From assembly GCA_013433145.1 (NCBI GenBank), contig CM024181.1:5084001-5148000 (forward strand): a stretch of 64,000 nucleotides of DNA, given 5' to 3'. The translations under genes were made by a program, and so were the position numbers. Source of the stretch: Ascaris suum (Eukaryota > Nematoda > Chromadorea > Rhabditida > Ascarididae). Positions 1 to 13,412 of this stretch are shown piece after piece; position 1 is the stretch's first letter; each line of letters begins with the position of its first letter. Below the pieces are notes generated by a model, which was not told the DNA's origin, did no database searches, and saw nothing but the letters and a program-made list of their open reading frames with translations.

Positions 1-67
1 AAGTTCTAATAATCGGAAATAAATTTCGAATATCAAAAAATCGTTCCAACAAAGAAAATCTCTTCAG

Positions 68-1175
<1,108 letters not shown>

Positions 1176-1381
1176 GTTGCAGGTGATCGTTTATAGACGA
1201 ATACCGAACCACTAATTCTGTGGTATCTTTACGCACGAGAGCCACTTACAGCTTATAAGAAACTGGAACAGCGAAGCGGTGGATATTGGGATACAGAGAT
1301 CATTTTGTATTGTGGATTCACTGGATAAAGTTCATCTTCGTTGTTGTTGTTTTCGTTTTAAAGAACCATCGGAACGCCACA

Positions 1382-1590
1382 AAGACATGCAAGAACACAG
1401 ACACAAACCCACACTCAATCCTCCCTTCCATCCACAGACACATGCAAGCACATACACGTGCACACGTTCAGATAGACACGTATGCCCGCACACGCAAAAT
1501 GCGCACACACCCGCACACATACCTATATACGCGGACACACTCACATAAACTCTCAACCGCGCACGTATAGGCATACGCAGACGCGCACAT
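1382..1590 (+). repeat. CA-rich low-complexity tract
   Basis: Roughly 200 bases of degenerate CA/CACA with scattered G and T. All frames on both strands stay open here only because of the composition. The apparent His/Thr-rich and Cys/Val-rich peptides are not believable proteins. Confidence 0.8.
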
Positions 1591-2560
1591 AATGACGTCC
1601 ATACGGTGCGCCTTTGCAGAAATTAGCATAGGGGCATTAAAAAATGCAAAGAGAAGCAATAGTGCCACCCTGTCCGGAACCATATATTTATTGCAAAACT
1701 TGTGCAAAATTTCCACTTGGTGTTTTCGAAAGTTCAACTGCAGCTTCGTGTCGCTTCGTCTGCAAGCATTAAACCATTCGATAGGTTTTTTTAGTTATTG
1801 GGCGGTCGGATCTAGATCCATTACGTGTTCTTGTGAGGAAAAGACGACGATAGCGGAGAAAGATGTTTGCTTCCATTGACGTGAAACCGCATTTTGATTG
1901 CTTCGGTAACTTCCGGTGGATCTTTGCTTCTTCGCTTCTTAGTCCCCATTTGGACTGAGGTTTCTCCCATGTCAGTTTCCCATCACTGGAAGTTAAGGTC
2001 AGGGTGAGTATAGGTTGACTAGCACCTTCTGAACTTCGTATTGAGCTTTAAATGTCCCTTTTTTCACACTTATGCATGCTACAATCTTTCAATTCCGAGA
2101 CCCCGTTCGCTTTTACTTGCAGAGTATGATAAAACGATGTTGCGTGATAATATCTAGGGCCAAGTATGGAGACGGGTGCAGCTCCATCGATTTTCAATTG
2201 GTTCAGTGAATAAATATTTTTCGCTTAATAATGTTATAACGGCAGCTCAAAACCTGTTAGGTCAGTTTCACCCAGGAAAATGAGTGCAAACAGTCGAAGA
2301 AAATGTCATGTGATCGATACAATTTCTTTTTTCGTACTTCACAAACGGCCCAGTTCTGTGTTGAAAAAAAAAAGATGTGGCGTTATATTTGTTTGCTATG
2401 AAAGGAAATTTCCATACCTATTATCCAGATTTTCAATTATCAGTTGGCATTTGAATATTAAACTCATTTTTATCGTAATTTTTTAGGAGATCAGTCTGCG
2501 AGTATTATTGCCGAAGGGAATATTCACTCACATTTATTCGTTCTTATAAATATTGCACTA
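1591..2560. other. Intergenic region, no supported gene
   Basis: A 95-codon plus-strand ORF (1592-1879) starts inside the CA tract. Its composition looks random and it has no splice context, so I do not call it. Nothing else is supported before the Lys-rich gene. Confidence 0.4.
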
Positions 2561-5500
2561 ATGATGTGCCCATCAATATTATTATCGATATCGTGCACAA
2601 GAAAAAAACAGGCAAAATTGGAACACACTAAACATAAGAAGGAGAGAAAAGGCTCAAAGGAAAATGATGGTACTGAAGAACGAAGAAAGAATATTTCGAA
2701 GACAAACACTGAACAGTTACCGACGACTACGGAGGAAAAGAAAGATTCCGTTGAGATGGGTGGTCTGAGGATTGCAAGGCAGGATCGAAAGAGAGATGAG
2801 GACCACAAGATCGAATTAAATGAGCCCCGCCGAAAGACCAATAGAAGGACGAAACCGCAAGATGTTATTATTGTCTCGATAGAAATATTTTTAAGATTTT
2901 TTGCGAAGTGTTTTGAATATTCTATTTCCTGTCTCAGATATATTGGGGGAGGGAGGGGGAACGCATGCAAGATAAACCAAACAAACCTGAAGAGGCTCTG
3001 AACTCGGGATAATGAACTCAAAATCATTGTGGATGATCATTTCACCACTCTCCCAGGTCCTCTTCAAATGTACTTTTACCAGAGAACTGCCTCACATGAA
3101 CTTTAGTTCCAAAAGTATCATTTTATCTTAGCGAGCAGATGGGCACCGAGTTTAACCATAGGAAACTCCAAATGTTGGCCATGGCCAATGGTATGACTTA
3201 AAAACCTTAACTACAATGCGGGTTTTAGGACGTAAATGTCAGCTCTTTGTGATTATTAGTCACGAAATGCGTAAGTTCATAATAGCAGCTGACGTTTCGA
3301 TTTTCAGCCTGATGGTGGTGGTTTCCGGTAGAAGAGTTTCAGCTCACCAACCTTCAAAGTGGCACGTTGAATAGGGAGTTGATCGTTGTTATTTTAACTG
3401 CCCATTCATTAGATGGCAACTATTCTACTGTTGCACACTGAGAGATGTGAAAGGAAATGAGGAGGCGAGTAGGTCATCTCTGAAATCTTTTTTTCGTGCA
3501 CTATCGAGATGATTTCATCGATGATAGCTGTTTCATTAATTACGCCATTATTCCAAGGATAAAACAAAGCCCTACTTTCAGAAGAAAAGGACTAAAACAA
3601 AGACGAAACCTTTGAAGACGAAGGATTACGACAGTGGAAATGTGAAGCGTATAAGGTCGAAGGTGAATGCGGCACAGGTAGATACTTTGTCACATGATAT
3701 ACATGCGAAGCATAAAAAACGCCGAGATGAAGATGACCGCATGGAGCGCAATACGAGGAATAGTCAAGAGGCAGCTAAAATTTCGATGTTTGAGGATGCT
3801 GAAAAACAGGTGAGTATTAACTTTATACGCTTCATTTTTTCTTTACTGAAATAAATTTATCTTTTCTTAGGTTTGTCTCAAATCTAAATATGGATTTCTG
3901 AGATCGGTGGGGTCGATTGGTAGATGGAAATCGATCGGTGGAGTCCGATCGACTGACAGAACTGCTCAGCTCTCACATATAATAAGCTCATAACCAGCTT
4001 GACCTACTGTCAAACTCTTATTTTTCTTCGGAATATGCTGCATTTATTATAACCATTTGAAACGTTATTCTCCCTCATGGAAAGGAATCAGTGAGCACTA
4101 CTAACATATAAAGGATAGCGAAGAGTTCGATGAAGGCAAGAAACAGTGTTGAGCAAAGCCTCTCATATTAACACCTTTAGATTTCCATGTTAATAAAACA
4201 GTAACTCCTATTTCCTTTGCGCAGATCCCTTTTGATAATCTCATCCTGCGATTGCGCTTACAAAGCAATAGATGAACCTGGATAAGAATTTGCTAGTGTA
4301 AAGCGATCTTTGTGATATGAATAGTCCGTTGTCGTCAATTTCGAGATGATCGAAAAATGAGAAGGTTGTAAGTTTTTGAGGGACTTTACACTTTGCTATG
4401 AAATCTGAAGCGATTGACCATGGGAAATACTCATGAAGAAACATCCTTAAGCATTAAGGATTGTTCGGAGGTAAGACAAGGAATAGTTGCAAGTAAACCG
4501 AACTAGTGCATGCAGTTCCTCGTCGCAGTCTCTGACGCGAGCATTTGCTTCGCCATAGACAGTCGTATCATATCTTTACGTTCATTCACTTCTTTAAATC
4601 CTCTATAATTTATTTTACAATCCACTATTTTCATATCATTATTATTTTAGTTAGTGAAGTTGTAATTTTTATGCTTCAGGAGAAGCACAAACGTCGAGAA
4701 TCTTCGTAAGTGCTTCATTTTTACCGCTGATATTCCGCCGATGTTTGTTTATGCGATCTTCTTGTCGATCGACGAATAGCTGCCGTCTCGATATTACTCT
4801 TATCTGTTTGACTGAATATGAAGTTTAAATTCTATCTCTTAAATTTCTTGATGATAGCAATAATCTTTAATACATTTATTACATTTATATGCTGAAAAGA
4901 AGCAAAATCTTTAATATGCCGAAAAAAAATGCATGAATGCAATATCGGATGGGGGACGATGATACCCGATCAGGTGTGAAACTCAGTGCTAAACCACCAA
5001 CTAGTCACTGCAGATTATGACGCTACTTTCACGGCTTCCCACTGCACTACCTACAAAAATTCAACGCAGTCCATCTACTTTTACGTTCACTTAAGCCAAC
5101 CGTTCAGAGCAAACCATCTTACACATCTGATGAATATAACTGAAAATTGCTTATGTATACGTAATATCAAAATTTTAAATCTCTCTGAATCTGTTCATTT
5201 ATCAACGTCACGTTCGCTAGTGCAAAACCGCACGTCTGGTCACTATTTTTTTCACTATTTATTTCCATTTTCGCATGTTTGCAGCGTATTTCCGGGCAAG
5301 TAAAGCCGCTAGCTACGAATTCACTCATATAACCAAAACTAGAGCTATATTCAGCAATACTGTAGAATACCAGTTTCATGACAGTAGCAATAGGTCCGCA
5401 CAGGAGTGAAAACCTGTACAAATTGATGCCCATAAAGGGTACATATGAGTCAATACTCACCTCAAATGCATTGGAAAACTTTACAAAAAATAACAATCGA

Positions 5501-7007
5501 AAAATATTCGATAGCGTCCTTTATTCATGAGGAACTAGTTCATACATTTAATAACTTATTATCATTGCTGCAGATAAAAGAAAAGAAAAGTGACTTAAAT
5601 TCCCGAAAAGGCTCCGAAATTTGCATCAAATCGTCTTCCGCTAGTACTGTAATACAACCGATGTTTCATTTGCTTTGCACTTCCTTGAACCACATTGATG
5701 CTTACGGCTGTCATAATATGCAATTTTGGTTTAGAGGCAGACGTCGTTCTGTTCGTAAAAAACAGTACGCACCGTATGCCTCTGAATCCAAAGATGATTT
5801 CAATAGGGAGGATCGGCATCAGCACCGGAACATCGGAAATATTGCAAAGGTAAGATTGGTAGAAAGGAGGTGTATATATATACTTTTTATTTAATGCTAA
5901 TATTTGATGCAAATTCCGTTACTATCGATGCTCGTCGCAAGAAGTAGAAGCAAAAACATTATTCCTTCATTGTAAGCATGAGTTACACTCCAGACTTCCC
6001 TTAATAAAAAACTGTAAAGTGCTCCTTCTCAATATTTTATGAAGTATCATTCACATTATTCTAATCGCGATTCCATTCAGCAGTTAATTTTCTTCAACGA
6101 CACTCTTATAAAGACCGTTCATGATTCAGTAGCCAATGATGATCTAAGCACTACCGTTTTCGCTGAAACAATTATTGATGTTTTGTCATTGAACTCGAGA
6201 ATAATTCCACACGGTCGACTCAGAGAGCTGAATTGGTCTAAGAAGAACAAATATTTTACGACTCATTATCCATTAAAAAAAGTTGTTCTTCATTTACATC
6301 CGAAACGAAAATACTCAAATGTGGATCTTGTGATAGACGGAAAAGGCAAGTCCAAGCACCACCTAAATAGAGAAGGAAGAATGCCGGTCGGAAATGAGGG
6401 GAAAACTCATCGATGTGAGAAGCCAGATTTGCAAACATCAACCGCGTATGACGATTTCGTAAAAAGTGGAAATAAGAGAAATCCGAAAAGCGCTTCGATC
6501 GACCACTTCGATAATTCCAATCAACCATGGGAATCATGTAAGTCATTACGTAAACTATTTTATTCTAAACATTTGTTTTCTTAACTTATGAACTACACAG
6601 TGGTAAGTAGCACTTTGTCTATCTGTGCGTCTGCGTGCGCATATTTATGCATATGTATGTAACAATCGCTTAATCAAGTGCCTGGTTGCTCTTTACGTGC
6701 CGAAGTTTATTCCCTCAAACGTATCCTTTTGATAGATACTTGAAATCAGTCATAACTTTACTCCACATAAAAGGAAAAGCATCTGTTGATACTCTCAAAT
6801 TAGGGAGTTTCACTCTCATGTATGAGTAGAACTGCTGTATCTGCAGGTGAGCAAATCCAACGGGAGCCTAGACTCCCCACGGGTCGGTTGCGTGACGGTG
6901 AGACGCGGTCGACACCCAACGAAATCGATCGAAAAGTTCAACCGAGGAGGTTTGCCATGGGAGAAAAAGAGGTATCTCTACGATTTTATAATGACGGCGA
7001 CAACTAA
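2561..7007 (+). CDS. Lys/Arg/Glu-rich, probably disordered protein, six exons
   Basis: Six plus-strand segments join in consistent phase: 2561-2863, 3582-3809, 4680-4705, 5735-5849, 6081-6537 and 6847-7007, giving 1290 nt or 429 residues. Acceptors include TACTTTCAG (3581), ATGCTTCAG (4679), GGTTTAG (5734), CCATTCAG (6080) and ATCTGCAG (6846). Donors include GTGAGT, GTAAGT, GTAAGA and GTAAGT. The 26-nt exon at 4680 leaves two bases that the single leading base of the 5735 exon completes. The last exon starts with two bases that complete the one base left at 6537. The product is dominated by Lys, Arg, Glu, Asp, Asn and Ser with no fold I recognise. That composition is common in nuclear or RNA-associated disordered proteins, but this is inference only. 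The 5' end and the start of the 6081 exon are the least certain points. Confidence 0.55.
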
Positions 7008-8393
7008 AGAAATTCGTTTTCTGTTTGAAGATTACTGAACTGCCAATGATGGCTGGTTATTTTATTTATTCTTTGCGTTATGTTCATCCATGTTGGGAAC
7101 TCTTGGGAAAAACCGTAAAAACAATAACTTTATAGTGCAGTGTAAATTACTGGTGGTTTTCCTCTAAAGTCCACTGGAATGAAATCAAATTCTTTCAATA
7201 TTTTCATGCCGATCGCAGTATTATTTATTGCTTTCGGAATACCTTTTGTATTTATCGTACTTATGTCATTGCACTTATTGTTGAATGAGCTTTTAGATGC
7301 AAATAGCAAGAGGAAGCCGTGCAGGTCGACATGAATATAAAACAATGGATGACGTTCTTAGCGACTGGGGAAGCGATCGTTGTAGGTTTTTAATAGCCAT
7401 TTAAAACGAAGTCTCAACGTGAGAGCTATTGATGCATACAAAATATGAAGCAGGTTGGGGTGAACTACTGAGCGTCGATCGCTCGTAAGCTTCCAATTTC
7501 TCTTTGATTATTCGTTAATGTCCATCTAATTTCACAGATTTCTTGATCTATTTCAGACGAATAAAACGTTTCATAAGCGCAGTAGATAGGAATTTCCTCA
7601 TCACCCGATCAGAGCATAAAATCAGAACGGAGAGGTATTAAAGTCAAGTAAAAAATGCGACATATCACCTCGATGTTATCAATAGGTCTCAGCATTAAGG
7701 AGGTCTATATTCATTGTGCAGCATATCAGAAAAGCTTTGCAGAGAGATTTTCTGCCAGAATGGCTATAAAGGGCAAACCTTTGGCCATTGAGCAGCCAAA
7801 GATATTCGTTCTTTGCATTGGATTTTATGCCTTCACTAAAGCAGTCTAATGAAGTTTTTTAAGTATCAATCGGCAACTTTGTGTTGTTGCCGTAATATTT
7901 GCAATCGGAGTCGGAAATATGGAACATTTTGATCATTTCATTGAATGTATCAGATTCGGAAATAGACATCGAATACGTTCGAGCTGTCGAACGACAAGTA
8001 TGTTCACTGAGAACTGAACATTCTCTCAATCAGAATGTATACTATGCACCTTAAATTTTATCGCATTTCATTAGTGCAAATTTTTCGTATGCCCGGGTTA
8101 TCGTGCAAGTTACACGAGTTATTTAAGCGTTTTTTTAAGGAAAGAGCGATTCTTTTTTCAGCCTACTTGCCTTAAATAATTCCCTTTCGTGCATCCTCGT
8201 CAAAAATCGGCTGTTTGTTTCAGATCCATATGTAGAGGCGTTTCATTGTGAGCTTGTTTTGATTCCGTCTTATGCTTTTTTATTCTGCTCTTAATAATAC
8301 CTAAACGGATTGGGCAAAGGAAGCAGGGGATATTCTTACACCCCAATTGTTGGATTATTTGAAGCAGCTGCAGCCGGTTAGCATAACTTGCAG
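7008..8393. other. Intergenic region, no supported gene
   Basis: Holds only short ORFs of unremarkable composition (for example 7655-7849 on plus and 7130-7345 on minus), none with splice support. It separates the Lys-rich gene from the next plus-strand gene. Confidence 0.4.
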
Positions 8394-8395
8394 CG

Positions 8396-8984
8396 ATGCA
8401 TGCCAAGCAGTCAATTTTGGGAAGAGGCCAACCAAAAATACGGCAAGCAAACGTCGGTCAATACAAATTAGAAATGAAACGCCCAGGACGGTCGGCAAGT
8501 CACCATAAGCGTTCGAATGCGACGGCCAAATTGCGTAGCAGCAAACAACCCAATAACAAAGAGGGAAAACAATCGAAGAGAGATGGCATCGAACAATGGA
8601 ATAGTTTGGGTGACAATATGGTTACGGATATGTTGCATTCGATGTCCACTCAGAGCGAAAGTGAAATGAGAAAATTAGGCAGCGGTTAGTTAATAATAAT
8701 GCTAGTTGCGCGGAATGCATAATCAAATGGAGAATATCTTGATTACCACTGAAAGATTGACATGAAAGAGTTTTAATACCGTTCATCTCATTTATGCATT
8801 CTTTCTGAAAATAAATATTTTTGAAATACCTCTGGAAATTAACCAATGTTTTATTCTCTCAAGCGAAGATTTCTTTTATTCGGTTTTATTGTGCCAACCT
8901 GTTTTAGAAGTATATTATCATGATCGCGCTCCATTAACGATACAAACAGAGGGAACTCAACCGTCGCGTCTAAAGTCACTTTAA
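8396..8984 (+). CDS. Small basic protein, 121 residues, two exons
   Basis: An AACTTGCAG acceptor ends at 8393 and the ATG at 8396 follows two bases later, the arrangement expected for a spliced-leader trans-splice site or a very short 5' UTR. Exon 1 (8396-8684) ends in phase 1 at an AGCG/GTTAGT donor. Exon 2 (8908-8984) follows CTGTTTTAG, supplies the two bases needed, and stops at TAA. Together they encode 121 residues rich in Lys, Arg, Ser, Gln and Asn, with a basic centre and no transmembrane segment or recognised domain. It lies 1.4 kb downstream of the Lys-rich gene on the same strand, further than usual for a nematode operon. The clean phase match across the intron is the main evidence that it is real. 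Confidence 0.6.
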
Positions 8985-9412
8985 GCTAATATTGGAAAGG
9001 TAAGCCGCTTGCAACAAAAACCATTTTCTATATCAGCAAATTAATACTACTCCTGCAAAAGCGCATGCCATGCAAGCTGTGATCTTCCACTCAGCCTCCA
9101 TAGATTATTATGGACTTCGCGATTCCGCAGTAATTGTTTACGTAAAACAAGGTCTTTATTTTTATTTGTATTCCTTGCTTCTATAGGAATATAATCGTGC
9201 TTCGCCTTTAAATTAAAGAGTTCTATTTTAGGCTGTTTGAGGCGATTTCGATGCATTAAATAGGAGCTTCAGATTCCATCGCATCTATCTTATGCGATGA
9301 AGTTTGTTGTTTTCGTATTGTCGATGAGTTTTGAAAATGTTGGAGGCACAAGAGAACTTTTACGTGCTTTCTGTCGTTGAAACGTCAATAAAATGCTCAC
9401 TTGCATCTGCAG
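8985..9412. other. Spacer with an unsupported minus-strand ORF
   Basis: A minus-strand ORF at 9047-9256 (69 codons, Lys/Asn/Arg-rich) has protein-like composition but no splice acceptor before its ATG and no homology I recognise. A plus-strand ORF near 9300-9380 begins with a hydrophobic run after an ATG but could not be joined in phase to the next exon. Neither is called as a gene. Confidence 0.25.
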
Positions 9413-9849
9413 TTGCATTTTCCACGCCTTCGAAGTGAAGGAGCTCATCCATTTGAAGGATCCAGTAAAGCTACATTCGGATACTTATAATGTAATGTAT
9501 CAAGTGTTCGATATGACAAGGAGTTGTGTTAAACTATGCTTTCTTTATTGACGTACCATACTTGGTTATTAGGCCTGATATTCGTGCCTATAGGAGATCC
9601 GTTGTGAGTGGCCGTATCATTTGATTTTGCCAAGTTAACACCTTAGAATCTTCATATCCAAAATCGTTGTTCCTCCCACGAGGAATGTGTCAGTTCCACT
9701 TGAATTCTTCTTTATCAAACGATTTGACAAGATTGCTTAACGCATATGATGGAAGTTACAAGTTGTCTTGGTTGAGAGAGAAACTATTAGCGGAACTATT
9801 ACTACAAAAGGATATTCGAGGAAAATTGCGCACTACTTGCAAAAATTAG
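9413..9849 (+). CDS. Candidate exons of an unrecognised gene
   Basis: After a CATCTGCAG acceptor, an exon starting at 9413 reads one leading base plus about 36 codons with protein-like composition (His, Lys, Val, Asp), up to about 9524. A second segment, 9647-9849, follows ACACCTTAG, has two leading bases and 67 codons ending in TAG, and has a charged Leu-rich C-terminal half. They join in phase only through an unusual A/GTTGTG donor at about 9524. Another reading inserts a short exon (about 9574-9602, with a strong GTGAGT donor) and uses a different frame of the last segment. I recognise no family. The region is probably coding but the model is unresolved. Confidence 0.3.
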
Positions 9850-10898
9850 TTGGCTGTTACGTTTAATTGACGTCTCTGCCACTAATTTTTGGTTACTCCA
9901 CCGAGTAATCTATATTTCGAATGAAACATGATGCAACAAAGGCATATTGGCTAAAACACTGAAAAGTCGCGTTGCTGCTTATATCATGTAAAGGTTGTTT
10001 TCACAAACTATGTTTGTTTAGCGTCGCAGTCTTCACGAATAAGGAGACAACAAGATAATTACATAAATAAATGGCCACAATTCTGGCATTGCGGTACAGG
10101 TGAACGGGAATCGTTTATGTTCACGCTAGTTTATGTAGTTGTTTCCGCCGATCACATGCGATCAGAATCCTCAAACAACTCTCGTAGTCCATTCTTTAGC
10201 TTGTCGCTCACCATCTGATTATTTCTTGGCTACTCTAGGCCTTTGGCCAAGCCATATAGTATTTAGGATTATCACATGTTGCACACTCACATAGGAAAAG
10301 CATTCGTTGATTCCACGTGACGGGTGTACGTCTGTCCTGCACCAGTTTTTGTATGTCATATTATCACTTGCTGAACGACATTTCTAAAAGGAACAGGTCA
10401 GGTATCAGTGAATTTACGCAGTTACAAGAATAAAGCAAAAATGTTTTATTTCCTAAACAGTATAGTTTTGCTGATCACTAGCAAGCAGTACCGCACTATC
10501 TTCTAAAGATGTTATACAAGCGCCGCCGATAGGAGGTGTTTAATCTAAGATTATCCTGAGCCGGCAGTCAACACGCGCATTGTTTACCATTACCGTTAAA
10601 TGATACGAGGTTAATTTCTTTATTGAGAAATTGTATATTCGTTGAAGCGTCTGTTATTATCGCAGCATTCACTTGCGCACATGACGTAGATTCTTGCCCT
10701 CGTTATCACTCGCAATCACAAATTCGTCGTGCTTGCTGTCCATGATGTTTACACGTCTAGCACCTGATGATTTTCCCAATATACCTTTCTTTGGCTGAAA
10801 TTCAGTATTCATTACATAGGAGCTGGAACCAGGACATTCAATAAGAATCCTCTAAAATCAATATACGCTCAAAATTCACGGGTTATTGACATCGAATT
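9850..10898. other. Convergent intergenic region, 3' of the PDZ gene
   Basis: No coding region is supported. Minus-strand AATAAA motifs (TTTATT on plus) occur near 10446 and 10618 and could serve the 3' end of the PDZ gene. Confidence 0.4.
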
Positions 10899-12840
10899 TC
10901 AGACGACCTGAACGTCACATCCGATACAGTTTGGAGGCATCGAATAAAACACATGCGTTTTGAGAAGACAGGTGAGACAGCGCACCTGGGCTGGATTGTT
11001 CTTTAGTTTGGCACGTTCCCTTGCGGCGATTTCACGTACATCACTGTTCATGGCTACCGACGGTGCTTGCGCTGCTGAGGCGGCAAGAGCCGATTGCACC
11101 CAATGCTTAGCCTCCATAGTGTCCGGTCTTTCAATCACCGAAGTGACGAACCGCTGCTTTTGCAAACTCTTCAGCAGTAGCTGTCTGCATACATCCTTAT
11201 CGGTGACCGGCGTCCCATCAATATCGATCATGTGGTCGCCGATTTGGAGTTGCTGCGACGCGAGTGAATTGGGATCACAACGCGAAACGAGGACACGATT
11301 CTGGTAGTGCTTGATTCCGAGACCCAACTTTGGGCCACCCGGTTTCCAGTCAATTCGCATCATCTGAAAGCTTCAAATCAGTCAGAGGCTGCGCATGAGA
11401 GTCCTCATTTCCAAACCTGTCGCGCCATTTTCGCTCACTTACCTGAGTTACCTGACAGCCATTATAGCCTTCGTTGATTGGTAAACCAAGGTTTTTCAAG
11501 CAGGGCGAATAGGAAGGAAGGAAAGTGAGGAAATTTGACTACAATGAGAAATCGGATGCATAAGCAAAAACTTTATCAGTATGCATAAAACGTAGGTATC
11601 TCAGGCGCTGTTTTTTCGTATGCATGGAACACCACATTTTACAAAATGTATGGACAATCGGAGATTCTGGAAAACTCCCTCCTACCTCCTCTTCCTGTTT
11701 CTGACCTGTTGACTTGCCCATCGTCAAAATTCCAACATGGGTTTTCTTTAACTAGATGCCTACGAATATCATCTACTAACCAGGTAGCAGAATCCATCAC
11801 GACGAGTGATGTACTTGGCCCGTTCAGCAGGGATGTTCACACGTGCAGCCAGCTCCTCGGCTCTTTTCTCGTCACGAACGATAAGTAGATTAGCTGCCGG
11901 AGGCGCGTAACGAAGTAGTTGGAAAAAGTGATTCGTGTCGTGAATCGCTTGATCATTCACCTTCAGTATCTGATCGCCTACCTGCAAAACATCGGTTTCT
12001 TATTATAAATTTCAACGATGGACGTATGAAATTTCGCGAGAAATATTTCAACAATTATATAACAATAATCGAGAGCAATGAACTTAGGAGAAAAAGCTTC
12101 ATTATAAACTTTCTGGGAAGGAGTTTTTCTCACAAATATTGATATAAGCATATTAAAGGGGAAGTGAAGACTGGCCACTTTTGCCTTATATTTCGTCAGT
12201 CGATAAATATTCTGTTCAATCCAGTAAACGCTTAATTGAGCCAAATGCCGAACACAGTAATGGCGCACTTTGTTCATTTCAATAGTGGCAAATAAGGTCG
12301 TAAAGCAGCACTGCAAGGACACTCGTGAAAACTGTCCCACCTCTTATCATGGATGGTACTTGTATCAGCATGAATTTTGCTGTTCCATGCAGAATTCATG
12401 AAAGGATGTTTCATCAGTCAACTCGTTTTCTAAGCGCAAAAAAACGAATCCGCACTCCTTCCCTTCGCTTATTCTCTCTTCCCCAAGGATGATATCACAT
12501 CAACAAATGCTTAATTGTATGCATCGTTTCTAGACATTTCTATGGCGAGACTTGAGACGAAATCGAACATAGAAACCATTTGCACAGAAGCAAGGCTATC
12601 CACTGCTGAAGCATCTGGCACCACAGCATCAACCATTTACCACTCGACTCGTTCATCGAGAAAGATTATAGATAGATATAAGCAGGCAAAACTGTGTCGT
12701 ACCATAAGCTTTCCCTCGGCGAGTGTTCCCGCTTGCACCTTAACGACAATGAGCTTGTCGTTGGGTACCGCACCAAGCGGTTCACCCTCCTCCATGGGAA
12801 TCACGACATTCATCTGCTTCGCGGTACTGCTGTCGCCCAT
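10899..12840 (-). CDS. Two-PDZ-domain protein with C-terminal four-cysteine motif
   Basis: Three minus-strand exons, 12703-12840, 11781-11981 and 10899-11363, all join in phase 0 and encode 267 residues. Acceptors are TTTTGCAG and GCTTTCAG; donors are ATG/GTACGA and CTG/GTTAGT. PDZ1 spans roughly residues 10-88, with carboxylate loop PLGA (21-24) and the GDQILKVND strand. PDZ2 spans about 115-192, with loop LGLGI (126-130) and [15 protein letters not shown] domains bind C-terminal peptides and organise complexes, usually cytoplasmic or beneath membranes. There is no signal peptide. After an Ala-rich helical linker come Cys242, Cys245, Cys259 and Cys262 (Cx2C-x13-Cx2C), which could bind zinc. 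A TAGTTTTCAG acceptor at 12883 lies 42 nt before the ATG and is a likely trans-splice site. The gene faces the membrane-protein gene at 13413. The specific family member is not recognised. Confidence 0.85.
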
Positions 12841-13412
12841 CTTGCACCTTAGTCCTCCTTAACCGACTGCACCGCAACACAACTGAAAACTAAACCGAAT
12901 AAGGAACTGGCTAGTCGGCAGCTTTTATAGCTTCGTTTTATACAAATTTTTAATCAAATTTACTTATCACTCGGCAAATGTCCATAAGAGGTAAAAACGT
13001 CATCTATAAGTGTGCAAATTTTCAAACATTCGACAAAGCCAATGATCCGAGACAGCAGCAATAAGCAGTAGCCTGCAATCGCTGCTATTGGTGAGGCGCT
13101 ACGTTAATGGGAAACACTTTTATGGCAAAAAAATATCCTCGATAGCCTTAATTCAGCTGGTGGTCAAAAGTCCTCACAGTGTAAACTGTCTCTTAAAGTT
13201 CTGCATTTAATTATTTGCAAATGTGGCAAATCAAATCTATTCCATTTATGCAAATCAGTTGTCAAACTGCAAATAAATGTATGCAAATTTTGCCACAAAA
13301 CTTCAAATATAAAATCGAGCAACGTTCGCTTGGTCTCACTGTTTCGCCACGAAGCCGCTGAAGCAGTCGGTTTTTCCGCAGCGGTTGCTTTCGCCGAACT
13401 CGTGTTTTAGAA
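12841..13412. promoter_or_regulatory. Short divergent intergenic region
   Basis: About 570 bases separate the start codons of the minus-strand PDZ gene and the plus-strand membrane-protein gene. Each start has a splice-acceptor-like TTTTCAG or GTTTTAG directly upstream (12883 and 13410). The interval must hold both promoters. It contains repeated TATGCAAAT/ATTTGCA-like words between about 13200 and 13290, which resemble octamer elements. No particular regulator can be named. Confidence 0.4.

Noticed and set aside
1592..1879. 95-codon plus ORF after the CA tract
   Set aside because: Starts inside low-complexity sequence and lacks splice or domain support.
3175..3188. 14-bp perfect palindrome TTGGCCATGGCCAA
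   Set aside because: Short and without context; such palindromes occur by chance at this window size.
10960..11307. 115-codon plus-strand ORF
   Set aside because: Antisense shadow of the PDZ2 exon, which has clear domain motifs on minus.
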